A stretch of 45,191 nucleotides of DNA from an uncultured Mucilaginibacter sp. (GCA_903866915.1 CAIPPO010000047.1:1-45191), one strand, 5' to 3'. Positions 34,441-44,241 are shown, counted from the first letter of the stretch. The notes: generated by a model from the letters alone, not told the origin. Numbers and translations: made by a program.

Positions 34441-35812
34441 CGTACGGCCCTACAAATGTGGTGCTAATTGAATTTAACACCTTGTCATGATCAATTATAT
34501 TTATGGTAACATCGGTTTTGAGTGCATGAATGTTACGCTCAGGTATCATCAGGAAGAAAACAATTTTGGTAGAGCTTTCTTTACCCAGTTCGCCCGGCGC
34601 CTGGATGTATTTGATCTTCACCGAAGGATCAAGCGCAACTAACTGAATATGCTGTACTTTGTCAGTTTTATTGATAATATCAGCATTGTACAAATTACTG
34701 ATATAGTGATCGGGTTGCTGCTGGTAAAGCATTCCCGCCGAACGCAGTACGGTAACGTCAATATCTTTTCGTTGGTATACAAAATAGGCCAGCACAGAAA
34801 ACAATACTACGATGATAACGCTGTAGGTCTTCATGCGGGTCGTAATAGTTGGCCTTTTATTTTCCAGAATCATCGATTCTGAATAGAAACCGATCAAATT
34901 ACGCTCGCGATGGGTTTTTTCCATTACCTCGTTACATACATCGATGCACATGGTACAGTTAACACATTCTAACTGCGATCCGTTACGGATATCAATACCG
35001 GTTGGACAAACATCAACACATAGTCCGCAGTCGACGCAATCGCCTTTAGGGGTCGGATCTTTATGGGATATTTTTCCGCGTGGCTCTCCCCTCTTGTAGT
35101 TATAGGCAATCTGCAGGGTATGCTTATCGGTCAGCACACCCTGTAACCTGCCGTAAGGGCAAATAACTGTGCAAACCAGCTCGCGGATACGACTGTAAAC
35201 GATATAAAAAACCAGCGTAAACAACCAGATACTAAAAAAACCAACCCAATGCAGATTTACCGGCTCGGTTATTATTTTAATAAGATTTTCACTCCCGATC
35301 ATGTAGGCCAGGAAAGTGTTGGCAATCAGAAAAGAAACGATTACGAAAAGCGTGTGCTTTGCAGTCTTTTTTAACCACTTTTCCTGTGTAAGCGGGCCTT
35401 CATCCAGCTTGCGGCGACTTTTTGCGTCACCTTCTATCCATATTTCTATTTTACGGAAAACCAATTCCATAAAAACAGTCTGCGGACATATCCAGCCGCA
35501 AAACACCCGGCCGAAGGCCATGGTAAAAAACATAATGCTCACCATGGCAGCCAGCATCGCCAGCACAAACAGAAAGAAGTCCTGCGGCCAGAAAGTCTGG
35601 CCGAACAGGACAAAATGCCGTTCCATTACGTTAATAAGCAGCAAGGGCTGGCCGTTAATCCGAAGATAGGGCCCAGCAAAGAAAAAAATCAGATAGAAAT
35701 AGCTCAGCCAGTTGCGATACCGGTATAACTTGCCTTTTCGAATAACAGGATACATCCATCTTCGTTTTCCATTCTCCGTCTGCGGCTGATCTGTTGATTC
35801 AAGTTGGAACAT
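34430..35812 (-). CDS. ccoG: Cytochrome cbb3 accessory protein CcoG/FixG
   Basis: A 460-residue membrane iron-sulfur protein. Several N-terminal membrane helices; GWICPQTVFMELVFRKIE and VICPYGRLQG in the membrane part; then two clusters GDCVDCGLCVDVCPTG and LECVNCTMCIDVCNEVM binding 4Fe-4S centres; a C-terminal Ig-like domain. FixG/CcoG proteins are linked to Cu(II) reduction for oxidase assembly. It starts 59 nt after ccoP. Confidence 0.94.
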   Translation of the reverse strand: MFQLESTDQPQTENGKRRWMYPVIRKGKLYRYRNWLSYFYLIFFFAGPYLRINGQPLLLINVMERHFVLFGQTFWPQDFFLFVLAMLAAMVSIMFFTMAFGRVFCGWICPQTVFMELVFRKIEIWIEGDAKSRRKLDEGPLTQEKWLKKTAKHTLFVIVSFLIANTFLAYMIGSENLIKIITEPVNLHWVGFFSIWLFTLVFYIVYSRIRELVCTVICPYGRLQGVLTDKHTLQIAYNYKRGEPRGKISHKDPTPKGDCVDCGLCVDVCPTGIDIRNGSQLECVNCTMCIDVCNEVMEKTHRERNLIGFYSESMILENKRPTITTRMKTYSVIIVVLFSVLAYFVYQRKDIDVTVLRSAGMLYQQQPDHYISNLYNADIINKTDKVQHIQLVALDPSVKIKYIQAPGELGKESSTKIVFFLMIPERNIHALKTDVTINIIDHDKVLNSISTTFVGPYDEN

Positions 35813-35871
35813 CCTTTTATCTAAATAGTATTATATTTCAGAACATCAGTGTAACTGACTAATGCGACGCA

Positions 35872-36732
35872 TTAGTCAGTTACTTTAACACCTTGCGGTG
35901 CTTTAGGATTTGGCGGATTAGTGCCATGCAATGATTTTACATAGTTTGAAACATCTGACATCTCTTTTGGAGACAATAACTTCTCCCAGCTAGGCATCGT
36001 ATTGATACCATATTTGATGGTTTTAAAAATGTCGGAAATTTTGTTGCCATGCAGCCAGAAATCGTCAGTCAGGTTTGGCCCTATAATACCCTGTCCGGCC
36101 ATACCGTGGCAAGGTGAACAGCGGGTAGCAAATACCTGTTTACCGGATGCAAGTACGCCAGCATCAGTAGACAGTTTAACTGTTTTTTCATCAACGGCGG
36201 CACCGGTCTTTGCCAGCAGGGCAGCTTTTGCTTTCGCTGCCTGGGCAACTTCAATACTATATTCTTCGTACTGCAATGGTGCTGTTTTAAATACATGGTA
36301 CACCAGCAAATAGCCGATACCAAAGGCAATAGTTGCATAGAAAAGGTACATGAACCAGGCAGGTGTCGGATTATCCAATTCTTTGATGCCATCATACTCA
36401 CCCTCCATCACCAATGTATGCTCTTCGGATAGTGGTTTAAGCGATAACAGCTTGATCCACTTGTCGTTTTTGGCAGCTTTTCTCTGGGCAAGCTTTTCCT
36501 CTTTAGTTAGCGTTGCAAAAGCGGGGTTTGCGGCATCAGACAGCGCCGTGGTTACCAGCTTTACAGCTCTTAATACCAGTAGCATCGAAATAATAACCAC
36601 GATGAGTGCTACGATAACCGTACCATAACCGATATAATTCATCGTTTCGGGCGATAGTAAGCTATCTTCGGCGAAGGCCGGTTGTACACCCAATACCAAA
36701 AGTGATAGGAAAATTAATCGTAATGGTTTCAT
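35872..36732 (-). CDS. ccoP: Cytochrome cbb3 oxidase subunit III, one-haem CcoP
   Basis: A 286-residue membrane-anchored cytochrome c. Signal-like start (LIFLSLLVLGVQPAFA), two hydrophobic segments (35-57 and 127-148), then one c-type haem site CSPCH (205-209). Proteobacterial CcoP has two haem sites; only one is present, as in other Bacteroidota. The heme-ligating Met is probably in GINTMPSWEKLLS. Overlaps ccoQ by 4 nt. Confidence 0.93.
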   Translation of the reverse strand: MKPLRLIFLSLLVLGVQPAFAEDSLLSPETMNYIGYGTVIVALIVVIISMLLVLRAVKLVTTALSDAANPAFATLTKEEKLAQRKAAKNDKWIKLLSLKPLSEEHTLVMEGEYDGIKELDNPTPAWFMYLFYATIAFGIGYLLVYHVFKTAPLQYEEYSIEVAQAAKAKAALLAKTGAAVDEKTVKLSTDAGVLASGKQVFATRCSPCHGMAGQGIIGPNLTDDFWLHGNKISDIFKTIKYGINTMPSWEKLLSPKEMSDVSNYVKSLHGTNPPNPKAPQGVKVTD

Positions 36733-36920
36733 GGTTCTAAAGTTTTAATGTCGTTTTTGGTACAGTCGTTCAATGGAATATCACTCATGTAATCTACATG
36801 CTGCTTGCGCAGGCGCAGAAGCAAAAACGTTACTACGATAAAGAATACAAGGAATATGAATAGAGAAAACATCAGGTAAGCCTGGTTACCGTCAATATGT
36901 TCTGTAAATTGTTTAAACAT
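36729..36920 (-). CDS. ccoQ: CcoQ-like small membrane subunit
   Basis: A 63-residue protein with one hydrophobic helix (AYLMFSLFIFLVFFIVVTFLLL) followed by a basic stretch (RLRKQH) and polar tail, as for CcoQ/FixQ. It lies 4 nt after ccoNO and overlaps ccoP by 4 nt. Position and topology, rather than sequence identity, give the assignment. Confidence 0.82.
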   Translation of the reverse strand: MFKQFTEHIDGNQAYLMFSLFIFLVFFIVVTFLLLRLRKQHVDYMSDIPLNDCTKNDIKTLEP

Positions 36921-36924
36921 CGTT

Positions 36925-39054
36925 TTATTGATTATTTGCTGTTTTGTTTGCTTTAATGTCGGTACCGAGGCGTTGCAGATAAGCTATGATCGCTACGATC
37001 TCTTTGTTACTGTTAACCTTGATATGGTCTGTAGCCAGATTGTCGGCAATACCATGGGCTTGTTTAACCAAATCCTGGTTGGCAATCTTATCATAGCCGA
37101 TTGGATACGGTACACCAATTGTTTGCATTGCCCTTATTTTGGCAGCAGTAGTTGAAGTATCCAATTTTTGAGAGATCAACCAGCTATACTCAGGCATGAT
37201 ACTCCCCGGAGACATCAGCCTCGGATCCATCAGGTGATTATAGTGCCATGAGTTGCCGTATTTGCCGCCTTCACGTTGCAGATCCGGACCGATACGTTTT
37301 GAACCCCATAAGAACGGGTGATCGTATACAAATTCACCAGCTTTGCTGTATTCGCCATAACGCTCAGTTTCTGACCTGAAAGGCCTGATTGTTTGTGAGT
37401 GGCAGTTTGAACAACCTTCCCTGATGTACAGGTCGCGTCCCTGCAACTCAAGTGGTGTATAAGGTTTGACACTGGCAATCGTAGGGATATTAGAAGATAT
37501 GGTTAGCGTTGGCATCAACTCTACAAAAGTTCCTATCAGAATAACAACCAGCGCTATAACCATAAACAGGATAGGCTTGGTTTCCAGCCTGCGGTGCCAG
37601 CGTTCGGTACTTGCCTGCGGGTTGATCTTTTCAAGCGGCATGGCTTCAGCGGCTTCATTGGCTACCAGTTTACCCTGACGTGCAGTTCTATATAAATTCG
37701 CGGCCATTACAATAACACCGGTTAAATACATAGCACCACCTACTGAACGCATGATATACATTGGTATAATACGCAGGGTAGTTTCGAGGAAATTTGGATA
37801 TTTAAGTAAACCTTCGGGAGTAAACTCTTTCCACATCAAACCCTGGGTGAAACCGGCCCAATACATCGGTACGGCATAAAACAGGATACCAAGCGTACCG
37901 ATCCAGAAATGGAACGATGCCCATTTCTTAGAGTAAAGTTCAGTTTTATAGATACGTGGGATAACCCAGTATAAGATGGCGAAGGTTAAGAATCCGTTCC
38001 AGCCCAATGCCCCTACGTGTACGTGAGCAATGATCCAGTCTGTAAAGTGACCGATAGCATTTACTTGCTTTAATGAAAGCATAGGGCCTTCGAATGTAGC
38101 CAGGCCGTAAGCTGTCAAACCAACCACCATAAATTTTAAGGTAACATCGTCGCGCACTTTGTCCCAGGCGCCACGCAGGGTAAGCAAACCATTGATCATA
38201 CCGCCCCAGCTTGGTGCAATCAGCATAATTGAAAATACAACACCCAATGATTGAGCCCAACCTGGTAAAGTTGTGTACAACAAATGGTGAGGACCAGCCC
38301 AGATATAGATAAATATCAGCGCCCAGAAATGCAGAATACTCAGTTTATAAGAATAGATGGGCCTGTTGGCCATTTTGGGAAGAAAATAATACATCATACC
38401 CAGGTATGGCGTGGTGAGGAAAAATGCAACCGCATTGTGTCCGTACCACCATTGTACCAGGGCATCCTGCACACCGGCATAAACCATATAGCTTTTCCAG
38501 AAAGTAACCGGAATTTCAACCGAGTTAACAATATGCAATACAGCGATGGTAACGAATGTTGCGATATAAAACCAAACTGCAACGTAAATATGTCGTTCGC
38601 GCCGTTTGATGATGGTACCGAACATATTGATACCAAAAACCACCCATACGATAGTTATCAAAATATCTATCGGCCATTCTAACTCCGCATATTCGTGCGA
38701 AGTAGTAAAACCCAGGGGCAATGTAATTACTGCCGAAACAATGATCAACTGCCATCCCCAAAAGTGAATTTTAGAGAGCACGTCACTAAACATACGGGCT
38801 TTCATCAATCGCTGCAGCGAATAGTAGATACCCATAAAAATGGCGTTACCTACAAATGCAAAAATCACTGCATTGGTATGCAATGGCCTGATACGTCCGA
38901 AAGTGGTGTACTGGCTATGCATATTCACGGCTGGGCTATATAGCTGAACGGCTATCAACAGTCCGACCAGCATACCAATAATACCCCAGATGACTGATGC
39001 GATACCAAAGTTTCGAACGATCTTGTTATCGTAATAAAATTTTTCCGGTTGCAT
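36925..39054 (-). CDS. ccoNO: Cytochrome cbb3 oxidase, fused CcoN-CcoO
   Basis: A 709-residue fusion of catalytic subunit I and mono-haem subunit II. Residues 1-480 are CcoN with CuB/haem ligands (H206 in YGHNAV, H256/H257 in GPHH, H344/H346 in HVHVG); residues about 490-705 are CcoO with a membrane anchor and haem site CSNCH (548-552), then the RYGEYSKAGEFVYDHPFLWGSKR motif. High-affinity O2 reduction at the inner membrane. Fusion is common in Bacteroidota. Preceded by a tandem-site promoter. Confidence 0.96.
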   Translation of the reverse strand: MQPEKFYYDNKIVRNFGIASVIWGIIGMLVGLLIAVQLYSPAVNMHSQYTTFGRIRPLHTNAVIFAFVGNAIFMGIYYSLQRLMKARMFSDVLSKIHFWGWQLIIVSAVITLPLGFTTSHEYAELEWPIDILITIVWVVFGINMFGTIIKRRERHIYVAVWFYIATFVTIAVLHIVNSVEIPVTFWKSYMVYAGVQDALVQWWYGHNAVAFFLTTPYLGMMYYFLPKMANRPIYSYKLSILHFWALIFIYIWAGPHHLLYTTLPGWAQSLGVVFSIMLIAPSWGGMINGLLTLRGAWDKVRDDVTLKFMVVGLTAYGLATFEGPMLSLKQVNAIGHFTDWIIAHVHVGALGWNGFLTFAILYWVIPRIYKTELYSKKWASFHFWIGTLGILFYAVPMYWAGFTQGLMWKEFTPEGLLKYPNFLETTLRIIPMYIMRSVGGAMYLTGVIVMAANLYRTARQGKLVANEAAEAMPLEKINPQASTERWHRRLETKPILFMVIALVVILIGTFVELMPTLTISSNIPTIASVKPYTPLELQGRDLYIREGCSNCHSQTIRPFRSETERYGEYSKAGEFVYDHPFLWGSKRIGPDLQREGGKYGNSWHYNHLMDPRLMSPGSIMPEYSWLISQKLDTSTTAAKIRAMQTIGVPYPIGYDKIANQDLVKQAHGIADNLATDHIKVNSNKEIVAIIAYLQRLGTDIKANKTANNQ

Positions 39055-39090
39055 AAAATTTTAAGTTGTGTTTGATATTTATTATTGCTG

Positions 39091-39155
39091 TAAAATTATC
39101 CATGACAGTTAGGTGACAGAATGACGACGGTTTGCTGAAAACATGACGCTCATCA
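39091..39155 (-). promoter_or_regulatory. Tandem FNR/FixK-like promoter of the cbb3 operon
   Basis: Minus strand: distal TGATGAGCGTCA (39144-39155, perfect; overlaps the ccoS stop codon); proximal AAACCGTCGTCA (39122-39133, only the promoter-near half kept); -7-like TAATTTTA (39098 to 39091). Same 22 and 36.5-nt spacing as the other promoters. ccoNO starts at 39054. Confidence 0.7.
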
Positions 39156-39314
39156 CTTTTTTTCTTCTTCCTCCGGTTCATCATCCAATAAAATGCGCAT
39201 CGATGGTGTGTACAGGTCGTCGTTCTGCCCGCTGCGCTGAGCCCAGAAAAAGGCACCCAGAAACAGGAGTGCAAGCAGCACACTGCAGCCAATCAAAAAA
39301 TAAATGATACTCAT
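39153..39314 (-). CDS. ccoS: Cytochrome cbb3 maturation protein CcoS
   Basis: A 53-residue protein. It starts MSIIYFLIGCSVLLALLFLG, a membrane helix, followed by AFFWAQRSGQNDDLYTPSMRILLDDEP, the usual CcoS pattern (F-W-A-x-x-S-G-Q-D/N-D-D), and an acidic tail. Its ATG overlaps the ccoI stop (ATGA), so the two are translationally coupled. CcoS is needed for cofactor insertion. Confidence 0.93.
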   Translation of the reverse strand: MSIIYFLIGCSVLLALLFLGAFFWAQRSGQNDDLYTPSMRILLDDEPEEEEKK

Positions 39315-41704
39315 AGTTTCCTCCTTTTTGCCGCCAAATGGGTAGCAATGCTTGTAAATGAAATAATAGTGACCGTGCTCAGCGGCATCAGTATAGCTGC
39401 TATGAGCGGAGATAGCCTGCCGCTTACGGCATAACTCAATCCTACAACATTATAGGATAGTGAGATACAAAACGAGCAATAAATAACGCTTACCGTATTT
39501 TTTGAGAATTTGAAAAACTGTGGCAAACGGCTGAGTGCCCGGCCATCGAGAATGGCGTCGCTGCCGGGCGAAAAATTATTGACATTATCAGTGATTGCTA
39601 TACCCAGGTCGCTTTGTTTAAGGGCACCTGCATCGTTTAATCCATCGCCGATCATCATTACCTTACGACCCCTGCTTTGCAGATTTTTGATGAAGTCAAG
39701 CTTGTCCTGCGGAGAACGTTCGAAAAACATGAGGTCGGGATTGAAAATTGTTGAAAGTGCATCACGTTCATGCCCATGATCACCAGACAGCAGGAATACA
39801 TTGTATTTATTGCTGAGTTCGTTTATAATTTCCAGCCCTTCGCGGTATTGCTGCCGGATGCTGAAATACCCGATATATTGATGATCGATCTGCAGGTAAA
39901 CTTCAGTACCATCAGCAGCCGATTTAGCTGCAAATCCTCCTTTAATAAAAAGCCGGCTTCCTACTTCAACCAGGTGACTATCAATTCCCGCGCTTATACC
40001 CATTCCGGGAATTTCGGAATAGGAATGCGTTCCCAACCTGCTTGTGCCTTCCCAATACTGGCAAATTAGCCGGCTTAAGGGGTGTGCAGAATTAGCACAG
40101 GTTGAATACAGCAATTGCTTTTGATAGGGATTTACCGCACCATGCAGCGTGATCTTGTCTGCACCAGCGATGGTAATGGTGCCTGTTTTATCAAACACGA
40201 TGGTATCTATATGGGCAAGCTGCTCAACAACTGCCGTGTTCTTAAGGTAAAACAGGTTTTTATCTAAAATACTCAATGCTGCCGACATGGTGAAAGGCGT
40301 ACTTAAAGCCAATGCACACGGGCAGGCTATGATGAGTACAGCGGTGAATGCAGCAAGCGCCCGGTGAAAATCAGTCGGTAACCAGAAAAACAGTGATCCG
40401 AAAGCCACCAGCAGCAGCACTATGGTAAAATATTTACTTACTTTTTCGCTGAAAGTTTTTGTGCGGTTTTCCTGCGTACGGGTAAAGGCTTCATTGTTCC
40501 AAAGCCGGGTCAGGTAACTTTGCGATACCGGCTTAACCACTTCCAGTTCAATAGCTTCACCGGTTTGCCTGCCACCGGCATAGACTACCTCTCCCAGCAC
40601 TTTGTTTACGGGTACAGATTCGCCGGTAACAAAGCTGAAATCAACTTTCGCGTCGCCCTTCAACAGGATAGCATCTGCCGGAATGATCTCATTATTTCTG
40701 ATCAATATGCGTTGCCCAACTTTTATTTCAGCAAGCGGGACGGAATGTTCGGTTCCTTTTACATCTGTAACCTGCACAGCTACAGGGAAAAACGAACGGT
40801 AGTCGCGTTCAAAAGAAAGGTGGTAGTAAGTTTTCCGCTGGACGAGTTTTCCAATCAACAGAAAAAACACCAGGCCACAACAGGTATCGGCAAAACCCGA
40901 ACCATTATGGGTTAAAACTTCAAAAGCCGTTCGTAAAAAAAGTACTGCTATACCAAGGGCCAGTGGAAAATCAATATTTAATACCCTATTTTTCAGATTC
41001 GCCCAGGCCGATCTGAAGTAATCGGTTCCGCAATAAAGTATGATTGGCAAGCAGAAAGCAAGATTTAAAAAGCCGAAAAACTGCCGGAAAGATTGCTCGT
41101 AGCTTGAAATCCCCAGGTATTCAGGAAAACTCAGCAACATAACGTTCCCAAAGCAAAAACCGGCTACCGCTATTTTTTTAATCAGGTTGTCTTTTTTGCC
41201 GACGGTTTGCTTTTTAATAACATCCTGCAAACTGATGAGCGGTTCATACCCTATACGGTCAAGCAACTGAACCGTGCTGTATAAACTGCTGAGTTGATTA
41301 TCAAATCTAATATTGACTTGTTTGCGTAAAAAGTCGACCCTGCTATAGTAAATTGCCGGATCGAGCTTGTTAAGGTGTTCGAGCAGCCAGATACAGGAAC
41401 TGCAATGGATAGCGGGGATGTAAAAGGTGACGATTGTAAATTTATCGTCGGTATAATCAATCAGGTCCCTGGCGATTGCAGGCTCTTTAAGGTATTCGAA
41501 ACGCGGGCTAATTTTATCTTTTGTAGCACCTGGGTGCTGGTTGTAAGCATAGTAATTACCGAGTCCGCTTTGTGACAGCACCGAATATACTTCGCGGCAT
41601 CCGTTGCAGCAAAATACTTTATCGTCAAAACCTAAATATTCCGCCTCACAGTCGTTGCCGCAATGATAGCAATGTAGCTTTTGGAGAATAGAACTATCTT
41701 TCAT
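39311..41704 (-). CDS. ccoI: Copper-transporting P-type ATPase CcoI/FixI
   Basis: A 797-residue P1B ATPase that exports copper for CuB of the oxidase. N-terminal Cys-rich domain (CYHCGNDC and FCCNGC), an HMA-like site IHCSSCIWLLE, transmembrane metal site IACPCALALS, phosphorylation site DKTGTIT (Asp), ATP-binding region with MIGDGLNDAGAL. CPC and phosphorylation motifs are intact, so it is probably active. Starts with its own tandem-site promoter; ccoS overlaps its end. Confidence 0.95.
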   Translation of the reverse strand: MKDSSILQKLHCYHCGNDCEAEYLGFDDKVFCCNGCREVYSVLSQSGLGNYYAYNQHPGATKDKISPRFEYLKEPAIARDLIDYTDDKFTIVTFYIPAIHCSSCIWLLEHLNKLDPAIYYSRVDFLRKQVNIRFDNQLSSLYSTVQLLDRIGYEPLISLQDVIKKQTVGKKDNLIKKIAVAGFCFGNVMLLSFPEYLGISSYEQSFRQFFGFLNLAFCLPIILYCGTDYFRSAWANLKNRVLNIDFPLALGIAVLFLRTAFEVLTHNGSGFADTCCGLVFFLLIGKLVQRKTYYHLSFERDYRSFFPVAVQVTDVKGTEHSVPLAEIKVGQRILIRNNEIIPADAILLKGDAKVDFSFVTGESVPVNKVLGEVVYAGGRQTGEAIELEVVKPVSQSYLTRLWNNEAFTRTQENRTKTFSEKVSKYFTIVLLLVAFGSLFFWLPTDFHRALAAFTAVLIIACPCALALSTPFTMSAALSILDKNLFYLKNTAVVEQLAHIDTIVFDKTGTITIAGADKITLHGAVNPYQKQLLYSTCANSAHPLSRLICQYWEGTSRLGTHSYSEIPGMGISAGIDSHLVEVGSRLFIKGGFAAKSAADGTEVYLQIDHQYIGYFSIRQQYREGLEIINELSNKYNVFLLSGDHGHERDALSTIFNPDLMFFERSPQDKLDFIKNLQSRGRKVMMIGDGLNDAGALKQSDLGIAITDNVNNFSPGSDAILDGRALSRLPQFFKFSKNTVSVIYCSFCISLSYNVVGLSYAVSGRLSPLIAAILMPLSTVTIISFTSIATHLAAKRRKL

Positions 41705-41722
41705 GCTTTATTTTACCAGCAT

Positions 41723-41787
41723 CAAAAATGGCGCATGATTAAATAGCAAAGAATGACACGAATACGCACAAAAAGTGATTTTGGTCA
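41723..41787 (-). promoter_or_regulatory. Tandem FNR/FixK-like promoter of ccoI-ccoS
   Basis: Minus strand: distal TGACCAAAATCA (41776-41787, perfect), proximal GTATTCGTGTCA (41754-41765, promoter-near half kept), -7 element CATTTTTG (41730 to 41723; 7 of 8). Spacing as in the other promoters. ccoI starts at 41704. Confidence 0.75.
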
Positions 41788-41845
41788 TTTTTTTGGAATG
41801 GCCTTAAAAATTTCCCGGCGAATAGGGAGGCAAGGTTTATGTTTT

Positions 41846-42745
41846 TTATTTTGAAAACCAGTGCCAAAACCTGGTTCTTTCAATTAACTTATGATCAGGC
41901 AAAACCAGCAACGGAATTGAAATACTGTCGATCATTTTCTGGGTATGACTGCCTTCGAAAACCTGCCTCAGGATCGATTTCTCCCGGTGAACCATTACTA
42001 AAATATCAACATCACCATATTGGCAAAGCCAATTAAGTCCTTTTTCGGCCTTTGCGCTTTTTACCATCCGGTAATAAATATGCGGATAGTTGGCTTTATT
42101 AGAAAGCTCGGAAAGGAAACCTTCTAAACCTTTTCTAAATTTACCAGACTGATCCCCTTCATCATAAACATGCGTAATCAACAATTCGGCATTAAGCTGC
42201 TTTAAAAGTGGCAATAGGCTATAAATGACCTCAAGATCTTTTTTGGGCTGTATCAGGTCTGTTGCAAAAGCCAACTTCCGGATAGTTTTGTATGCTGCGA
42301 CACCCGGCACCAGCAACAAAGGATAAGTAGCCGCATCAATTAACCGGTGCGCATTGTTGCCCATAATAGCGCTATTTAACCAGGTATTTTCATGGGCGCC
42401 GGCTATGACGAGATCGATTTGCATCGTTTTCACCCGATCAGCTATCACGTTAAGTACGCTGCCATCAACATTAATTCGTTCAATTTCCGGCACAAAATCT
42501 CCGGAACTTTGTATAGCTCGCAGTGCTTCTTCCAGGGCTTTAAGTTCTTTTTCGCTAACTTTTAATAGTTCGTCATATTCAAATTTGGGCCAGGCAATCA
42601 TAGCAGCTTCAGGTAATTCGGCCGGAACAATAAAAGCGTTGCACAAAACCAGGTTTGCTTTTAAATCTACCGCGAGTGAATAGCCATATTTAGCGGCGTT
42701 TTTGGCATTGACAGAGAGATCGGTTGCTACCAAAATCTTTTCCAT
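41846..42745 (-). CDS. Tandem-domain universal stress protein
   Basis: A 299-residue protein with two UspA-like domains, starting MEKILVATDLSVNAKNAAKYGYSLA and continuing with a second copy near residue 150 (IRKLAFATDLIQPKKDL). The usual G-x-x-G-x9-G-S/T nucleotide-binding motif is altered in domain 1 (AGAHENTWLNSAIMGNNAH), so ATP binding there is doubtful. Its start overlaps the L,D-transpeptidase stop by 19 nt, so they are co-transcribed. Usp genes are frequent members of FNR-type regulons. Confidence 0.9.
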   Translation of the reverse strand: MEKILVATDLSVNAKNAAKYGYSLAVDLKANLVLCNAFIVPAELPEAAMIAWPKFEYDELLKVSEKELKALEEALRAIQSSGDFVPEIERINVDGSVLNVIADRVKTMQIDLVIAGAHENTWLNSAIMGNNAHRLIDAATYPLLLVPGVAAYKTIRKLAFATDLIQPKKDLEVIYSLLPLLKQLNAELLITHVYDEGDQSGKFRKGLEGFLSELSNKANYPHIYYRMVKSAKAEKGLNWLCQYGDVDILVMVHREKSILRQVFEGSHTQKMIDSISIPLLVLPDHKLIERTRFWHWFSK

Positions 42746-44226
42746 TTATTCGACAATTTAATGGTCAATGTTTCATGGTTATGGTATAGGGCAAATTCGA
42801 GGCTTTTATCCATATCGTAGATATCCTTATAGTTGATCACCTGCCCTTCTTTAACTTCGCAGGTTAAATAAGTGATCTTGATTGGAACCGGCTTTCTTAA
42901 TGAGATATTGCGGGTAAGCTTTTTATCAACTGCCTTTTTTAACAGGATCATTTTTGACTGGTCGCCATCATAGGCTATGACCAGACCAGCCAACTGCCAG
43001 GCTTTTTCGACGCGAATGCAGGTATGACTTAGCGGCCGTTCCTGATTGTCGAACATTTGTTGTTCGGGCGTATCATGCAGGTAAATATCATACATGTTTT
43101 GGAAATGGAATACCAACTGCCCCATTGCGTTGTCACAACCGAAAGATTGGCGCGCATAATACAAGTTGGGGTTCTTTTCGATGGCAGCGAGTGTTTTAGG
43201 GTTAATTGCAATATAATTATTTAACCTGTCGTAAACAGCATAATGATTGTTTTCAAAAAAGTCAGCATCATGCTTTGCTTTCGGCAACAGTTGGTTCACA
43301 AAAATTTGCTGTGCTATTTTCCATTCCGGAAAAGTGGTAAGATAGGTAATATTACTATTTAGTGTGGGTGTTGGTGCTGTAGTTTTTCCAACAACAACCT
43401 TGAAAACGAATGTAGTTTCGGGCCTGACAAAAGTGAGCGTATAGGAAGGAATATTTACCTGAATGTTTAGGCCAGAGTCAATTGCGGCCCAGCGTAACCT
43501 TTCCATATTAATGGCAATTTTGGTTACTTCGGTTTCGGGGGTTTCGTAACAGTCTTCTTTGTAAACACCCCGAAGCTGCCTCAATTTATCCTGCATGGCA
43601 GTATATTGTATTGCGTGTGGTTGAGCCATCTCAATCGCCCTTATAAATTCAACCTGCTGCCTGGCGCTTAATAAGGCACTTTCGGCATGGAATGAAGGCA
43701 GCAGCCCGTCGTCTAACAGATCTGTCCAATATTGCGGGTTCAGTTTCCCATAATGCATATTATTCATTAAGGCAATAAGCGCATCAGTAAGCAGAATGTC
43801 GAATTTGGCTTTTTTCGCATTGCTGATCCTGGCAGGTTCTTCGATCATTGTATGCAGCGGATCGTAGAGCAGCTCCCGGGGATGATAATCGCCGGGCGTT
43901 AATCCATATTGCAAAACGCAATCGAGCAACATCATGGCTTGCCAGGTTTGCCTGGTGTTGCTTTGGCATACCCAGGCAGCCTCCATCCCAAACGTATTAT
44001 AGAAGCGACGGACAGATTTTGGGTAGGCTAATAAAATAACCGGATTGCTATCACCCAGGTATTGCCGGATAAATGAACCAACCGAAGTATCGTTTAATTT
44101 TTGATTTTTTAAACCGACAGTGTTTTTCGATGCAAAACCCAATAGTGAACAGAGCATCAAAATTCCAATTAAAAGAATTTTGGGAAGCCAGTTTAAGTGA
44201 GGTAGTCTGACGATAGTTTTCATCAT
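42727..44226 (-). CDS. L,D-transpeptidase (YcbB-like) with SHTC active site
   Basis: A 499-residue protein with N-terminal membrane helix/signal (WLPKILLIGILMLCSLLGFAS). The large N-terminal scaffold has FYNTFGMEAAWVC and LTDALIALMNNMHYGKLNP, followed by the YkuD domain (VVVGKTTAPTPTLNSNITYLTTFPEW, YDIYLHDTPEQQMFDNQERPLSHTCIRVEKAW). The catalytic Cys and the two His are present, but the usual Gly before Cys in SHGC is Thr. Makes 3-3 peptidoglycan cross-links or attaches proteins. First gene of an operon with usp. Confidence 0.88.
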   Translation of the reverse strand: MMKTIVRLPHLNWLPKILLIGILMLCSLLGFASKNTVGLKNQKLNDTSVGSFIRQYLGDSNPVILLAYPKSVRRFYNTFGMEAAWVCQSNTRQTWQAMMLLDCVLQYGLTPGDYHPRELLYDPLHTMIEEPARISNAKKAKFDILLTDALIALMNNMHYGKLNPQYWTDLLDDGLLPSFHAESALLSARQQVEFIRAIEMAQPHAIQYTAMQDKLRQLRGVYKEDCYETPETEVTKIAINMERLRWAAIDSGLNIQVNIPSYTLTFVRPETTFVFKVVVGKTTAPTPTLNSNITYLTTFPEWKIAQQIFVNQLLPKAKHDADFFENNHYAVYDRLNNYIAINPKTLAAIEKNPNLYYARQSFGCDNAMGQLVFHFQNMYDIYLHDTPEQQMFDNQERPLSHTCIRVEKAWQLAGLVIAYDGDQSKMILLKKAVDKKLTRNISLRKPVPIKITYLTCEVKEGQVINYKDIYDMDKSLEFALYHNHETLTIKLSNKWKRFW

Positions 44227-44241
44227 ACTAAATTTTGTATT

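Noticed and set aside
39101..39126. Three TGAC direct repeats near the ccoNO promoter as extra operators
   Set aside because: Spacing does not form TGAY-N4-RTCA palindromes except for the half at 39122; the others may be chance.
39026..39292. 88-codon minus-strand frame over the ccoS/ccoNO gap
   Set aside because: It runs in another frame across ccoS and the cbb3 promoter; the real gene there is the 53-codon ccoS with the expected motif.
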